Source: Hydrogenophilales bacterium (GTDB lineage Bacteria; Pseudomonadota; Gammaproteobacteria; Burkholderiales; Thiobacillaceae). From it: a stretch of 54,857 nt of DNA. The notes below the pieces were generated by a model. The model did no database searches, had not been told where the DNA came from, and worked only from the letters and a program-made list of their open reading frames with translations. The translations under genes were made by a program, and so were the position numbers. The stretch is taken from assembly GCA_024636675.1 (NCBI GenBank), contig JAGXGM010000087.1, positions 1 to 54,857 of the forward strand, read 5' to 3'. Numbering within the stretch: position 1 is the first letter of the stretch; every line of letters starts with the position of its first letter. Of the stretch, positions 12,501 to 19,916 are shown piece after piece.

Positions 12501-12603
12501 GCTGTTCTCGCAGTTCCTCACGCTCTACATCACGCCTACCTTCTACGTCAGCATGGCGCGGATGGAAGCGGCGATCAAACGCCGGCGTGCGCGCAGCGCC
12601 TGA
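9532..12603 (+). CDS. RND-family multidrug efflux transporter, HAE1 type
   Basis: A 1023-aa inner-membrane proton-driven pump of the AcrB/MexB-like HAE1 group. It starts MNLSRVFIERPVATLMLVLAM, typical for the family, with twelve membrane segments and two large periplasmic loops. The paired aspartates of the proton relay lie in GFVVDDAVVVIENI in helix IV, about residue 400. The family motif LVKKNGIMMIDFA is present in the second half. This branch resembles MdtB/MdtC- and MexK-like pumps, exporting amphiphilic drugs, rather than heavy-metal CusA pumps, whose metal residues are not seen. It ends the three-gene efflux operon; no adjacent regulator is present. Confidence 0.93.
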   Translation: MNLSRVFIERPVATLMLVLAMVLFGALAYKQLPVNDLPQVDFPTLRIDASLPGANPETMANTVAMPLERQLSTVPGIESMSSQSSQGSTRITLQFELARDIDAAAQDVQTAIAQAARNLPAGMDPPQLRKINPSDSPILYLALSAERLPLTELDAIADARVAQRLSGMSGVAQVLVFGSQKYALRLYLDPIKLQQRGLSFSDVIRAVQSANANLPSGTLDGASRAYSVKSPVSLANAEDFGNIIVAYKDGAALRLKDLGRAEDSVENDKTRTWYNGTRAIVLAVQRQPGANTVEVAERIRAMLPQIEADLPDGVKLQIHFDRSRFVKDTLHEVNFTLLLALVLVILVIFAFLHNLRATLIAALVLPSSLLGTFAFMYLAGYSLNNLSLMAIILAIGFVVDDAVVVIENITRHLDMGKSRYQAALDGAQEIGFTVVSMTVSLAAVFLPILFMGGMIGRLFEEFAISIAVAVLLSGVVALTLTPMLCARGLSHEALNNPLSRRFEAGFQRFQSFYGDTLRASMRHRGAMLLLSAAVLGGMVWLAGQVKQGFIPRVDSGMIFASIQYPEGIPFEELSTRQQHIADLVQKHPAVEGLMSSAGQAGGGISGSNVGRLVIRLTPRDTRIGADEVIDELRALTRQISGVNVTLQNPASINVGSLISSSDYQLTLKSGDFEALKAAAAAVEKRLDAEPLLVDVNSNLELRNPELRVVLDPVQAARLGISAQQVQQVLYDALGERRISEIYGVDDQYTVSLSILPEAQLNTSILGQLPVRTASGEMTRLDAVARVEPGVGPIAVYHYGQQPAVTLSFNLAPDASLNAALDAALAAANEVLPADVTAELTGAAQKFQESTVTLPLLLLFTVLIIYMVLAVLYEHLGHPLTILTALPLAGFGALLVLLLLEVELNIFSFVGLILLVGLVKKNGIMMIDFALTRQRAGMSAEDAIVEASLVRLRPILMTTLSTIVATLPIAIGFGAGAEARRPLGIAVVGGLLFSQFLTLYITPTFYVSMARMEAAIKRRRARSA

Positions 12604-12619
12604 TTACTGCGGCACCTGA

Positions 12620-13024
12620 TTACACCAGCCACGCCAGCGCGGCGTAGCGCGCCAGCTTGCCCAGCGTGACCAGCAGCAGAAAGCTGCCGATGCCGACGCG
12701 CAGCGCCCCGGCCGCCAGGCACAAGGGATCGCCGACCACCGGCAGCCAGGCCAGCAGCAGGCTGGGGCGGCCATAGCGGGCGAACCAGCGCTCGGCACGC
12801 GCGGCCCGCAATTCGGCTTTTTCGCTGCGTTGCCGCACCGCCCGCCGGCCGAAGCGGCCCATCCCATAGGTGATGAGGCTGCCGAGCACATTGCCGACCG
12901 TGGCCGTCAGCACGCTCGCAAACGGGTCGGCACCCTGGTGCAGGCGATACAGCAGCAGCGCTTCGGAACCGCCGGGAAACAGGGTCGACGACAGCAGCGC
13001 CGACCCGAACAGCGTCCAGTCCAT
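12620..13024 (-). CDS. YqaA-family small membrane protein
   Basis: A 134-aa inner-membrane protein of the YqaA group, related to the DedA/SNARE-associated family. The N-terminal region SSTLFPGGSEALLLYRL and the helix GNVLGSLITYGMGRFGRR match YqaA proteins, followed by a basic stretch and further hydrophobic helices. DedA relatives take part in lipid flipping or membrane homeostasis; the function of YqaA itself is not established. It is convergent with the RND gene and 18 bases from the end of the DUF3617 gene on the same strand. Confidence 0.8.
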   Translation of the reverse strand: MDWTLFGSALLSSTLFPGGSEALLLYRLHQGADPFASVLTATVGNVLGSLITYGMGRFGRRAVRQRSEKAELRAARAERWFARYGRPSLLLAWLPVVGDPLCLAAGALRVGIGSFLLLVTLGKLARYAALAWLV

Positions 13025-13042
13025 CAGTTGATCGGAGCGGCC

Positions 13043-13468
13043 TTACGGGCAGGCGCCGAGCCGTTTTGCACGCAGCTTCTGGCTGAATTCGCCCATGCCC
13101 TGCATCGGCGGGACGAAGCGTCCGCGCATCAGAACGTCGTAGCCGTTGGCATGGGTGGTGCCGCTGGCGCTGCCCACCATGCGCTGGTCGCCTTGCAGGG
13201 CGCAGTTGAAGTCGTAGCTGACCCGATTGTCGCTTCCGCTCAGCCTGCCGATCGTGCAGTCCTTGTTTTCGTTGGCGGCATAGGCCTTGCCGTCAGCGAT
13301 ATCCTGGGCGGTGAGGCATTGGCGGAACGTCATCACCGGCATCTGCATCGGTATGCCTTTCATCACGATCTGTACGGAAATGTCATACAGGCCGGGCTGC
13401 AGGGTGGGCGCGGCGGTAGCGGGCAGGGCGGTCAGGATGAGGAGGGCGGCGGTGAGCAGGGGGCGCAT
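13043..13468 (-). CDS. DUF3617 family exported protein
   Basis: A 141-aa secreted protein of the DUF3617 family, function unknown. The start at 13468 gives MRPLLTAALLILTALPATAA, a clean signal peptide. The mature part shows the family pattern: LQPGLYDISVQ, then RQCLT and a cluster of conserved cysteines (RQCL, KDCT, FNCAL, ending GACP) that probably form disulfides in the periplasm. Nothing nearby explains its role. Confidence 0.8.
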   Translation of the reverse strand: MRPLLTAALLILTALPATAAPTLQPGLYDISVQIVMKGIPMQMPVMTFRQCLTAQDIADGKAYAANENKDCTIGRLSGSDNRVSYDFNCALQGDQRMVGSASGTTHANGYDVLMRGRFVPPMQGMGEFSQKLRAKRLGACP

Positions 13469-13526
13469 GGCGGTTCCCGGGAGGTCAAAAAACAAAGTGT
13501 TGCACAGCGCCTGCCCGGAATACAGC

Positions 13527-13624
13527 GATTGATTTTCTCAATCGTGTTTATCCAGAATATCCGTTGGATCGATTTATTGACGATCTATAACATTCGTCCT
13601 GTCTTGATTGACCACGTAAATCAA
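13527..13624 (+). promoter_or_regulatory. promoter and inverted repeats upstream of rubrerythrin
   Basis: Two perfect inverted repeats flank a likely promoter. CGATTGA and TCAATCG (13527-13545, five-base spacer) lie upstream. A -35-like TTGGAT (13564-13569) and -10-like TATAAC (13586-13591) follow with 16-base spacing. Downstream, TTGATT and AATCAA (13604-13624, nine-base spacer) sit between promoter and gene. The repeats are candidate operators; the protein that binds them is unknown. Confidence 0.45.
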
Positions 13625-13641
13625 CCACACAGGAGCCCACC

Positions 13642-14115
13642 ATGCAGAACACGAAATCCCCGACCATCCAGAACCTCGAAGCCGCCTTTGCCGGTGAGTC
13701 CATGGCCCATATCAAATACATGTGGTTCGCCCGCCAGTGCCGCAAGGTCGGCGACGAAGCGACCGCCAGAGTGTTCGAGGACACCGCCGCGCAGGAGATG
13801 CTGCATGCCTTCGGCCATGCCGAGCTGCTGTTCGCCGACGAGACGATGACCCCGGCCAAATGCCTGCAGTACGCGATTGACGGCGAAACGCACGAATACA
13901 CCGAGATGTATCCCACGTTCCGCCACGAGGCGATGATCGAAGGCAACACCGCCGCGGTCGCCGAGATGGACGAGCAGATCGTCGAGTCGAAAGAGCACGC
14001 CGAGATGTTCAAGGGCGTGCTGGAAAAGGCCGCTAAGCGCTTTGCCGCGCTGGCACGGGTGGAAGAGAAGCACGCGAAGCACTACCAGGCGCAAAAAGAC
14101 GCGATTGCCGCCTGA
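13642..14115 (+). CDS. rubrerythrin without rubredoxin domain
   Basis: A 157-aa ferritin-like diiron protein that reduces hydrogen peroxide. Iron ligands are visible in the helical bundle: E19 (AGESMAH), ExxH at 52-55 (EMLH) and the later glutamate-rich helices. The usual C-terminal rubredoxin domain of about 40 residues is absent, so this is the short form, like sulerythrin. The missing domain appears to be supplied by the separate rubredoxin gene 42 bases downstream, and the reductase follows that. CAGGAG precedes the ATG. A reductive, oxygen-free way of removing peroxide complements KatG. Confidence 0.92.
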   Translation: MQNTKSPTIQNLEAAFAGESMAHIKYMWFARQCRKVGDEATARVFEDTAAQEMLHAFGHAELLFADETMTPAKCLQYAIDGETHEYTEMYPTFRHEAMIEGNTAAVAEMDEQIVESKEHAEMFKGVLEKAAKRFAALARVEEKHAKHYQAQKDAIAA

Positions 14116-14157
14116 GCGAATCACCGAAGACTGTTTACATCATCGAAAGGACACATC

Positions 14158-14331
14158 ATGAAAGCTTGGCAATGCATCGTTTGCGGTTACATCTACGACG
14201 AATCCAAAGGCGACCCGGAGCACGGTATCGCTCCCGGCACCCGCTGGGAAGACGTGCCGGAAGGCTGGGAATGCCCCGACTGCGGCGTCTCGAAAGCAGA
14301 TTTCGAGATGGTTGAAGTCACCGCAGTCTGA
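14158..14331 (+). CDS. rubredoxin, 57 aa
   Basis: A small cytoplasmic electron carrier with one iron bound by four cysteines at 6, 9, 39 and 42 (CIVCG and CPDCG), the canonical spacing. The length of 57 aa is standard. GAAAGGA lies upstream of the ATG. It stands between rubrerythrin and a rubredoxin reductase, all on one strand, so it should pass electrons from the reductase to rubrerythrin. It is too short for many ORF callers. Confidence 0.95.
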   Translation: MKAWQCIVCGYIYDESKGDPEHGIAPGTRWEDVPEGWECPDCGVSKADFEMVEVTAV

Positions 14332-14392
14332 TCGTCTGTCGTATCGGGAGGGGCTTGGTGCGCCTCCCGCAATTTGAATCAAGGAGTCTGTC

Positions 14393-15529
14393 ATGCATCC
14401 CATCGTCATCGTCGGTTCGGGCCTCGCCGGCTACACCCTGCTGAAGGAAATCCGCAAGCGCGATACCGCCACGCCGGTCACGCTCGTGACGGCGGACGAC
14501 GGTGCGTTCTATTCCAAGCCCAACCTGTCCAACGCGCTCGCCACCGGCCGCATGGCCGCAGCGCTCGCCAGCGCCAGCGCCGGGAAGATGGCGGCCGACC
14601 AGAATGCGACGGTGCTGGCGCGCACCCGCGTCACTGCGATCGATACGCAGAGGCAGTGCGTCCGGACTGAAAGCGGGGCGATCGAGTACAGCCAACTGGT
14701 GCTCGCCCTCGGCGCCGACCCGTTCGCGCATGGCCTTGCCGGCAGCGGCGCGGCGGACGTGCTGACGGTGAATGACCTGGCCGACTACGCCGCTTTCCGC
14801 AACGCCATCGAAGGCAAGAAGCGCATCACCGTGCTCGGCGGCGGCCTCATCGGCTGCGAGTTCGCCAATGATCTGGTGCATGCCGGTTTCGCAGTGGACG
14901 TGGTGCACCTCGGCGCGTGGCCGCTGGAGCGCCTGTTGCCGGTGGAAGCGGGCCAGCGTCTGGCCGACAGCCTCGCCGCGCTGGGGGTGAACTGGCATTT
15001 CGGGCGCAGCGGAAAAAGCGTCGAGCGCACGGCGGCGGGTGACCGGATCACGCTCGACAATGGCGAGATCGTCGACGCGGACGTTGTCCTGTCGGCAATC
15101 GGCCTCAAGCCGCGCACCCAGCTGGCGCTGGCGGCCGGCATCGTGGCCGGACGCGGCATCCAGACCAATGGCTTGCTTGAAACCAGCGCCCCCCATGTGT
15201 ACGCGATGGGCGACTGTGCCGAGGTCGAAGGCCTCAACCTGCCCTACGTGCAGCCGCTGATGGTGCAGGCGCGCGCGCTTGCCGCGACGCTCACCGGCAC
15301 GCCGACGCCGGTGGTCTATCCGGCGATGTCGGTGATGGTGAAAACCCCGGCGCACCCGGTGGCGGTGCTGCCGCCGAAAATCGGCGCAGCCGGCGGCTGG
15401 AGGGTCGATTGCAGCGACACCGGCATCTGCGCCCTGCACACCGATGATGCCGGCCGCCTGCAGGGCTTCGCGCTCACCGGCAGCGAAACCGGGCGACGCA
15501 ACGCGCTGGCGAAGGAAATCGCGGCCTGA
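14393..15529 (+). CDS. FAD-dependent rubredoxin reductase
   Basis: A 378-aa flavoprotein that moves electrons from NAD(P)H to rubredoxin. It has an N-terminal FAD-binding GxGxxG fold (IVIVGSGLAGYTLLKE), an internal NAD-binding fold (ITVLGGGLIGCEFANDL) and the FAD-contacting YAMGDCAE near residue 270. It resembles the AlkT/RubB group in length and motif order. An AAGGAG site precedes the ATG. Together with the two upstream genes it makes a complete NAD(P)H to rubredoxin to rubrerythrin chain. The cofactor preference (NADH or NADPH) cannot be decided here. Confidence 0.9.
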   Translation: MHPIVIVGSGLAGYTLLKEIRKRDTATPVTLVTADDGAFYSKPNLSNALATGRMAAALASASAGKMAADQNATVLARTRVTAIDTQRQCVRTESGAIEYSQLVLALGADPFAHGLAGSGAADVLTVNDLADYAAFRNAIEGKKRITVLGGGLIGCEFANDLVHAGFAVDVVHLGAWPLERLLPVEAGQRLADSLAALGVNWHFGRSGKSVERTAAGDRITLDNGEIVDADVVLSAIGLKPRTQLALAAGIVAGRGIQTNGLLETSAPHVYAMGDCAEVEGLNLPYVQPLMVQARALAATLTGTPTPVVYPAMSVMVKTPAHPVAVLPPKIGAAGGWRVDCSDTGICALHTDDAGRLQGFALTGSETGRRNALAKEIAA

Positions 15530-15539
15530 GTGTCAGTGA

Positions 15540-16025
15540 TCATGGTTTCAGGTGACCGGACACCCTGAGCAAATCACAACCCTCGTCATTGCCCTCTGGG
15601 TGCTCGCAATGACAGGTTGTTCTGGATGGAACCGGCGGCTGCAATGCGGCAATCAGCGGGCAGTTCACCTGGCCGCGACGGCTGGCGCAGCGATCCACCA
15701 ACTGCACCAGTACCGCTTCGATTCGCTGCAAATCCTGCAAGCGCTGGCGCACGTCGGCGAGCTTGTTTTCAGCGATCGCCCGCGCTTCCTTGCATTGGGT
15801 GCCGTCGTCCAGCTGCAATAATTGCGCAATTTCGTCCAGTGTGAAGCCGATGCGCTGGGCCGCCTTGACGAACAGCACGCGCGCCACCTCGGCCTCGCCA
15901 TAGCGGCGGATGCCGCCCAGCGGTTTGTCCGGCTCGGCCAAGAGGCCGCGGCGCTGATAGAAGCGGATGGTTTCGACGTTGACGCCCGCCGCTTGCGCCA
16001 CGCCGGAAATGGTCATGGTCTGCAT
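15540..16025 (-). CDS. merR: mercury-responsive regulator MerR, C-terminally extended
   Basis: A 161-aa MerR protein that represses and, with Hg(II), activates the mer promoter. The helix-turn-helix and the stretch [16 protein letters not shown] match Tn-type MerR. The three mercury ligands are C78, C113 and C122 (GTQC, DRCASRR, VNCPL), with the same mutual spacing as in Tn501 MerR. The start at 16025 is fixed by homology. After CPLIAALQP the protein carries about 30 residues unlike the normal MerR end, with three extra cysteines; they are encoded by an intergenic-type inverted repeat (see 15585-15613). Whether the tail affects function is unknown. Confidence 0.95.
   Translation of the reverse strand: MQTMTISGVAQAAGVNVETIRFYQRRGLLAEPDKPLGGIRRYGEAEVARVLFVKAAQRIGFTLDEIAQLLQLDDGTQCKEARAIAENKLADVRQRLQDLQRIEAVLVQLVDRCASRRGQVNCPLIAALQPPVPSRTTCHCEHPEGNDEGCDLLRVSGHLKP
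15585..15613. repeat. inverted repeat inside merR 3' end
   Basis: GTCATTGC and GCAATGAC form a perfect eight-base inverted repeat around a 13-base spacer. The surrounding sequence has the look of the short dispersed repeats scattered between genes in many proteobacteria (GTCATTGCGAGC type). Here it lies within the open frame of merR and encodes part of its extra tail. Confidence 0.6.
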
Positions 16026-16026
16026 C

Positions 16027-16057
16027 TTGACTCCGTACTTGGGTACGGAGCTTATCG
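16027..16057 (+). promoter_or_regulatory. mer promoter with MerR operator
   Basis: A textbook mer promoter. The -35 TTGACT (16027-16032) and -10 TTATCG (16052-16057) are separated by 19 bases, the overlong spacer typical of MerR-controlled promoters. Between them lies a perfect dyad, CTCCGTAC and GTACGGAG with four bases between (16031-16050). Mercury-bound MerR would untwist this DNA to switch on merTP. The same region serves the divergent merR. Confidence 0.93.
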
Positions 16058-16087
16058 TACGTCCATCGCCTGCATCCGGGAAGCCCG

Positions 16088-16429
16088 ATGAACACCCAAC
16101 CGACCCTGTGGGCCAGTGCGCTGGCCGCAACCGGCGCCTCGCTCTGCTGTGTCGCACCCCTCGTGCTTGTCAGCTTCGGCGTGGGCGGCGCGTGGCTGTC
16201 CACGCTGCCCCGTCTCGAACCGCTGCGTCCGGTTTTTATCGTGTTCACGCTCGGCTTGCTGGTGATGGCGTGGCGAACGCTTTATCGCTGTCCCATGGTC
16301 TGCGCGCCCGGACAAGCCTGCGCCGATGCCACCGTGCTGCGGCGCCAGCGCCTGATTTTCTGGCTGGTGGCAGCGTTTCTGCTGCTTCTGCTGCTGGCCT
16401 TCCCCTGGTACGCCTCGCTGTTCTATTGA
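16088..16429 (+). CDS. merT: mercuric ion transport protein MerT
   Basis: A 113-aa inner-membrane protein with three hydrophobic helices that carries Hg(II) into the cytoplasm. The vicinal cysteine pair at 20-21 in the first helix (ASLCCVAPL) and the cytoplasmic-loop cysteines at 68 and 72, plus C78 ([14 protein letters not shown]), are the expected mercury relay. It follows the MerR operator directly. No merA (mercuric reductase) is visible downstream, which is unusual; reduction may be encoded elsewhere. Confidence 0.93.
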   Translation: MNTQPTLWASALAATGASLCCVAPLVLVSFGVGGAWLSTLPRLEPLRPVFIVFTLGLLVMAWRTLYRCPMVCAPGQACADATVLRRQRLIFWLVAAFLLLLLLAFPWYASLFY

Positions 16430-16438
16430 AGGGGATCC

Positions 16439-16729
16439 ATGATGACATCACGCATCCCACTGGCGGCCCTGCTTGCCGTTCTCGCAACCCCAGCCTTCGC
16501 GGCGCAGCAAAGCGTCACCCTCGCCGTGCCGGGCATGTCGTGTGCGGCCTGTCCGATCACGGTGAAGAAGGCGCTGACCCGGGTCGACGGCGTCACTCGC
16601 GCCGAGGTCGATTACGACAAGCGCCAGGCCGTCGTAACGTACGACGACACGAAAGCCGACGTGGCGAAACTGACCCGCGCCACCGCCGATGCAGGCTATC
16701 CGTCGACGTTCAAGGAAGCGACAAAATGA
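16439..16729 (+). CDS. merP: periplasmic mercury-binding protein MerP
   Basis: A 96-aa periplasmic protein that captures Hg(II) and hands it to MerT. A signal peptide (residues 1-21, ending in AFA) precedes a heavy-metal-associated ferredoxin-like domain with the pair C35/C38 in GMSCAACPITVKKAL. Its stop overlaps the next start by four bases (ATGA), suggesting translational coupling to the GDCCVxC gene. Confidence 0.93.
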   Translation: MMTSRIPLAALLAVLATPAFAAQQSVTLAVPGMSCAACPITVKKALTRVDGVTRAEVDYDKRQAVVTYDDTKADVAKLTRATADAGYPSTFKEATK

Positions 16730-16956
16730 ATGACGTGGTGCTGCAATCCACCCTGACCTGCCCCCTCTGCGGCCACGTCAAAACCGAGACCATGCCGGCC
16801 GACGCCTGCCAGTGGTACTACGAATGCGAAGGGTGCCAGGCCGTGTTGATGCCCCTGCCAGGCGATTGTTGCGTGTTTTGTTCCTACGGCACCGTGCCGT
16901 GTCCACCGATCCAGCTGGCGGGCAGGGCGAACAGTTGCTGCAACGGGGTCGTCTAG
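16726..16956 (+). CDS. GDCCVxC-domain protein of the mer operon
   Basis: A 76-aa cysteine-rich protein without signal peptide. It shows a CPLC pair (residues 12-15), ECEGC (34-37) and the family signature GDCCVFCSYG (46-55). The group is known by this motif and some members are selenoproteins; here every position in the signature is an ordinary codon. Function is unknown. Coupling to merP by an ATGA overlap argues that it belongs to the mercury response, perhaps as a thiol ligand or carrier. Its stop shares a CTAG with the convergent rhodanese gene. Confidence 0.85.
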   Translation: MNDVVLQSTLTCPLCGHVKTETMPADACQWYYECEGCQAVLMPLPGDCCVFCSYGTVPCPPIQLAGRANSCCNGVV

Positions 16957-17396
16957 CAACTCGGGCAGGCTTTGACCGGCAGTCCGCGCGCGATCCAGCC
17001 CGGCCCGGCGCTGCTGCCCACCATGCCTTCCCTGATGTTGTAGACCCGGGTGAAGCCCGCCTCGCGCAGCGTCTGCTGCATGCGCGTGGTGCGGTTTCCG
17101 GTGCGGCAGATGATCCCGATCGGCGCATCGCGATCGCCGTCGAGTTCGGCCGCGACCTGTTGTACGAAGCCCGAACCACCTTGCGGATGCGCCATGTTGA
17201 TCCGTAGCGCGCCGGCCGCCACCCCGGTCTGGCGCCACTCATCCGGCCGGCGAATGTCGATGAGTGTCAGCTGGCCGGCCTGTGCCTGTGCATGCGCATC
17301 GGGTGCGGTCAGCGTCGGGCCGCTTTCCGGGGAACAGGCGGCGATCGACAGCAGCATCAAGGTGGCGGCCACGACGGTTTGGCGTTGTGCAAACAT
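16953..17396 (-). CDS. rhodanese-like lipoprotein
   Basis: A 147-aa single-domain rhodanese with a lipoprotein signal (LMLLSIAAC, lipobox cysteine near residue 21), so it should sit in the periplasm on a membrane. The catalytic loop is CRTGNR, preceded by the typical LIDIRRPDEW. Rhodaneses carry sulfane sulfur as a cysteine persulfide. The protein ends with a CPSC motif, which may bind metal or act in redox. The start at 17396 has GGAG upstream. It converges on the mer operon with a four-base stop overlap. Confidence 0.88.
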   Translation of the reverse strand: MFAQRQTVVAATLMLLSIAACSPESGPTLTAPDAHAQAQAGQLTLIDIRRPDEWRQTGVAAGALRINMAHPQGGSGFVQQVAAELDGDRDAPIGIICRTGNRTTRMQQTLREAGFTRVYNIREGMVGSSAGPGWIARGLPVKACPSC

Positions 17397-17596
17397 GAAG
17401 ACTCCAGACGTGAGAATGGAAGGTGTGATTGTCGAAGCGGGTGGAAGTTCAGGCCAGGTTGACGGGCTTGGCCTGCCCGGCAAGCTCACGCGCTTTTCTT
17501 GTCAGTCCGGGGCGGGCTGTCATGGTTGGCGGCTCAGCGACTGCTTTGCGGCAATCCTGCGATCCCTGCCGGTTCGGATGCGCCTGTCGTTCAGAT

Positions 17597-18661
17597 TCAT
17601 TCTCCATACAGCTGGGCCAATAGCGCCTGGAACGCGGACTGCCGTTCGGGTGGGGTGGCGCGCACGATGCCCTCGTGCTGGAACACCTCGATCAGCTTGT
17701 GCGGGGTGACGCCGGACTCGCCGACGATTTCGACGTGCCCGGCGACGACTTCGACGTCGGTGGTGAGGGCGGCGCGGGTGACCGGCGGGTAGCGCTGTTC
17801 AGCCAGGCTGAAAATGGTGTCGCTCTCGATACAGCGGCCGCTGTCGCTGCGGCGGCGGCAGGCCCCGCGCTCGTCGGTGACGACCTTGAGGTGGCGGCTG
17901 ACCTGCGCGGCGAGGCTGCCCGGTTTCCGGATGAAATCCGAGGCGGCTGTGATCTCGTACCAGTTGTCGCCGCTGACAAGCCAGCAGACCAGGTCGTTGA
18001 GGCCGAGCGTGGCCACGCGCAGGGCCGGGGCCGCGCACATGCGCGCCGCGGCAATGCCGGAAAACGGCGCCGAGATCGTCACCAGCCGCAGGTCGATCTG
18101 CGTGTTGCGCACCGGTTCCGGGCGGTCTGCGATGAGCGCCTTGCGGGCAACCAGGCCGCCCATGCTGTGGCCGATCACCGTGATTTGCGGAGTGTCCAGC
18201 GTGCGCGCGAGCGTGTCGACTGCGCGGGCCAGCTGGCCGGAACTCACCATCAGGCTGTCGCGGTCGTTGTAGGTGAGGCAGGCGCTTTGCTGGCCATGAA
18301 AGGCGAGCACCTCGGCCAGCGCGTGGAATCTTCCGGTGGACCCGTTGCAGCCATGCACCAGGATATTGACCGGCTGGCTGGGATCGATGTGCAGCGTATG
18401 CGCCGCCGCATCGTTGCATGGGCGCAGCCCCGGCACGTCCACCCGCTTTTGGGCGGAGGGCAGGCGTCCCGGGTCCACCGCTTCGATGGCGGCATCGCGT
18501 TGAGGGGTGGCGCAGCCGCTCAGAGCAAGGACCAGCAGCAGGGCGGCGACTGCCGTCCTCGACGCAACGGCCTCACTGCGACCACCCGGGGGTTGGCGCT
18601 TGATCGTGCGCGCCAGCCCCGCCGCTTGCTGCCGGATGCCTGCGGCGCAACTGTTCATCAT
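17597..18661 (-). CDS. lipase-like alpha/beta hydrolase lipoprotein
   Basis: An exported alpha/beta hydrolase of about 354 aa. The nucleophile elbow GHSMGG and the preceding oxyanion strand VNILVHGCNGS are clear, so it is likely an esterase or lipase. A hydrophobic segment ending LALSGCATP is a lipobox, but it lies unusually far from the N-terminus (about 45 residues). The start is uncertain: 18661 has GGAG at good distance, 18673 is also possible. C-terminal residues HVEIVGESGV probably hold the catalytic histidine. The substrate is unknown. Confidence 0.75.
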   Translation of the reverse strand: MMNSCAAGIRQQAAGLARTIKRQPPGGRSEAVASRTAVAALLLVLALSGCATPQRDAAIEAVDPGRLPSAQKRVDVPGLRPCNDAAAHTLHIDPSQPVNILVHGCNGSTGRFHALAEVLAFHGQQSACLTYNDRDSLMVSSGQLARAVDTLARTLDTPQITVIGHSMGGLVARKALIADRPEPVRNTQIDLRLVTISAPFSGIAAARMCAAPALRVATLGLNDLVCWLVSGDNWYEITAASDFIRKPGSLAAQVSRHLKVVTDERGACRRRSDSGRCIESDTIFSLAEQRYPPVTRAALTTDVEVVAGHVEIVGESGVTPHKLIEVFQHEGIVRATPPERQSAFQALLAQLYGE

Positions 18662-18934
18662 GTCGATCTCCATCGGTTTTTTTTGTCCTGCAGGCCCGTG
18701 CGCGGCCGTCAATTTCCGTCCCGCCTGTCGTCCGTGCCGAAGTCAGTCTGGCTCAGGTTTTGCAAATGAACAGCACGGGGCGCCATGGTGCCCTATTTTG
18801 ATCGCCAGCTGCTGCCTGGCGATCGGACACCGGCCAAAGCCGGCTTTGGCCATTCCGCAAAGGCGATTCAGGCACCGTTGACAGGCGTTGCCAACGGACG
18901 GCTGTCTATGATGGATGCTGAGAGGGGAAAAAAC

Positions 18935-19759
18935 ATGCGCTGGATGGCGGTACTAGGCTGGGGGGTCGTCGTGTATGGGGTCCTGGCGCTTTATCTCTAC
19001 GTGTTTCAGGCGCGCTATATCTATTTCCCCGAACTGCCATCGCGACAGGTGACGGCGACACCCGCCGACATCGGGCTTGCCTTCGACGCCGTCAGGCTCG
19101 GCACCGCGGATGGCGAGACGCTTGCGGGCTGGTATATCCCGGCGCCCGCAGCGCGCGGCACGCTGCTTTACCTTCACGGCAATGGCGGCAACATCGGGCA
19201 CCGTCTCGTTCAGATCGAGGTGTTTCACCGCCAGAGGCTGAACATTCTCATCTTCGACTACCGCGGTTATGGCGCCAGCAGCGGCAAGCCGAGCGAGATG
19301 GGAACCTATCAGGATGCGCTGGCCGGGTGGGATTACCTGACCCGAAACAAACAGCAGCGGCCGGATCGTATCGTCCTGTTCGGCGAATCCCTGGGAGGGT
19401 CGATCGCGGCCTGGCTCGCCGCCCGCCAAGAACCGGCAGGGCTGATCCTCTACGCCGCCTTTACGTCCGTGCCCGAGCTGGCGCAGGCCCTGTATCCGAT
19501 ATTTCCGGCATCCTGGCTGGCGCGCTATCGCTACGACACCCGGGCGGCGCTTCAGAATGTGCGCTGTCAGCTGCTGATTCTGCACAGCCCCGAAGACGAG
19601 ATCATTCCATTCAGCCATGGCCAGGCCTTGCTCACGGCGGCGTACGCGCCGAAGCGGCTTGTCGAACTGCGCGGTGGGCACAACGACGCCTTGCTGCTGA
19701 GCCGCGAGATCTACGCGCAGGAAGTCGGGACGTTTGTCAGGACGGTCCTGCCTGAATAG
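18935..19759 (+). CDS. alpha/beta hydrolase, YfhR/BEM46-like
   Basis: A 274-aa membrane-anchored serine hydrolase. One N-terminal helix (MRWMAVLGWGVVVYGVLALYL begins it) is followed by the hydrolase fold: LLYLHGNGGN (oxyanion hole), FDYRGYGASSGKPSE, the nucleophile elbow GESLGGS, the acid in LHSPEDEIIPF and the catalytic histidine in RGGHNDA. This pattern fits the YfhR/ABHD17/BEM46 group of unknown physiological substrate. The start at 18935 has AGGGG upstream; the open frame begins earlier without support. Confidence 0.85.
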   Translation: MRWMAVLGWGVVVYGVLALYLYVFQARYIYFPELPSRQVTATPADIGLAFDAVRLGTADGETLAGWYIPAPAARGTLLYLHGNGGNIGHRLVQIEVFHRQRLNILIFDYRGYGASSGKPSEMGTYQDALAGWDYLTRNKQQRPDRIVLFGESLGGSIAAWLAARQEPAGLILYAAFTSVPELAQALYPIFPASWLARYRYDTRAALQNVRCQLLILHSPEDEIIPFSHGQALLTAAYAPKRLVELRGGHNDALLLSREIYAQEVGTFVRTVLPE

Positions 19760-19916
19760 ACCGGGGTCGGATTCCGGGCCCGGGCTTTGGCCCGGTTCGA
19801 TGGCGCGGCGTGTCAGGTAAGGCCGGGCCCGGCCAGAACGGCTGTCTTGCATGGCGCGCGCGACATTCTGTTGCGTGCGGCATGGTCAGCCCGCGCGACT
19901 TGCGCGAGAATGCCGC

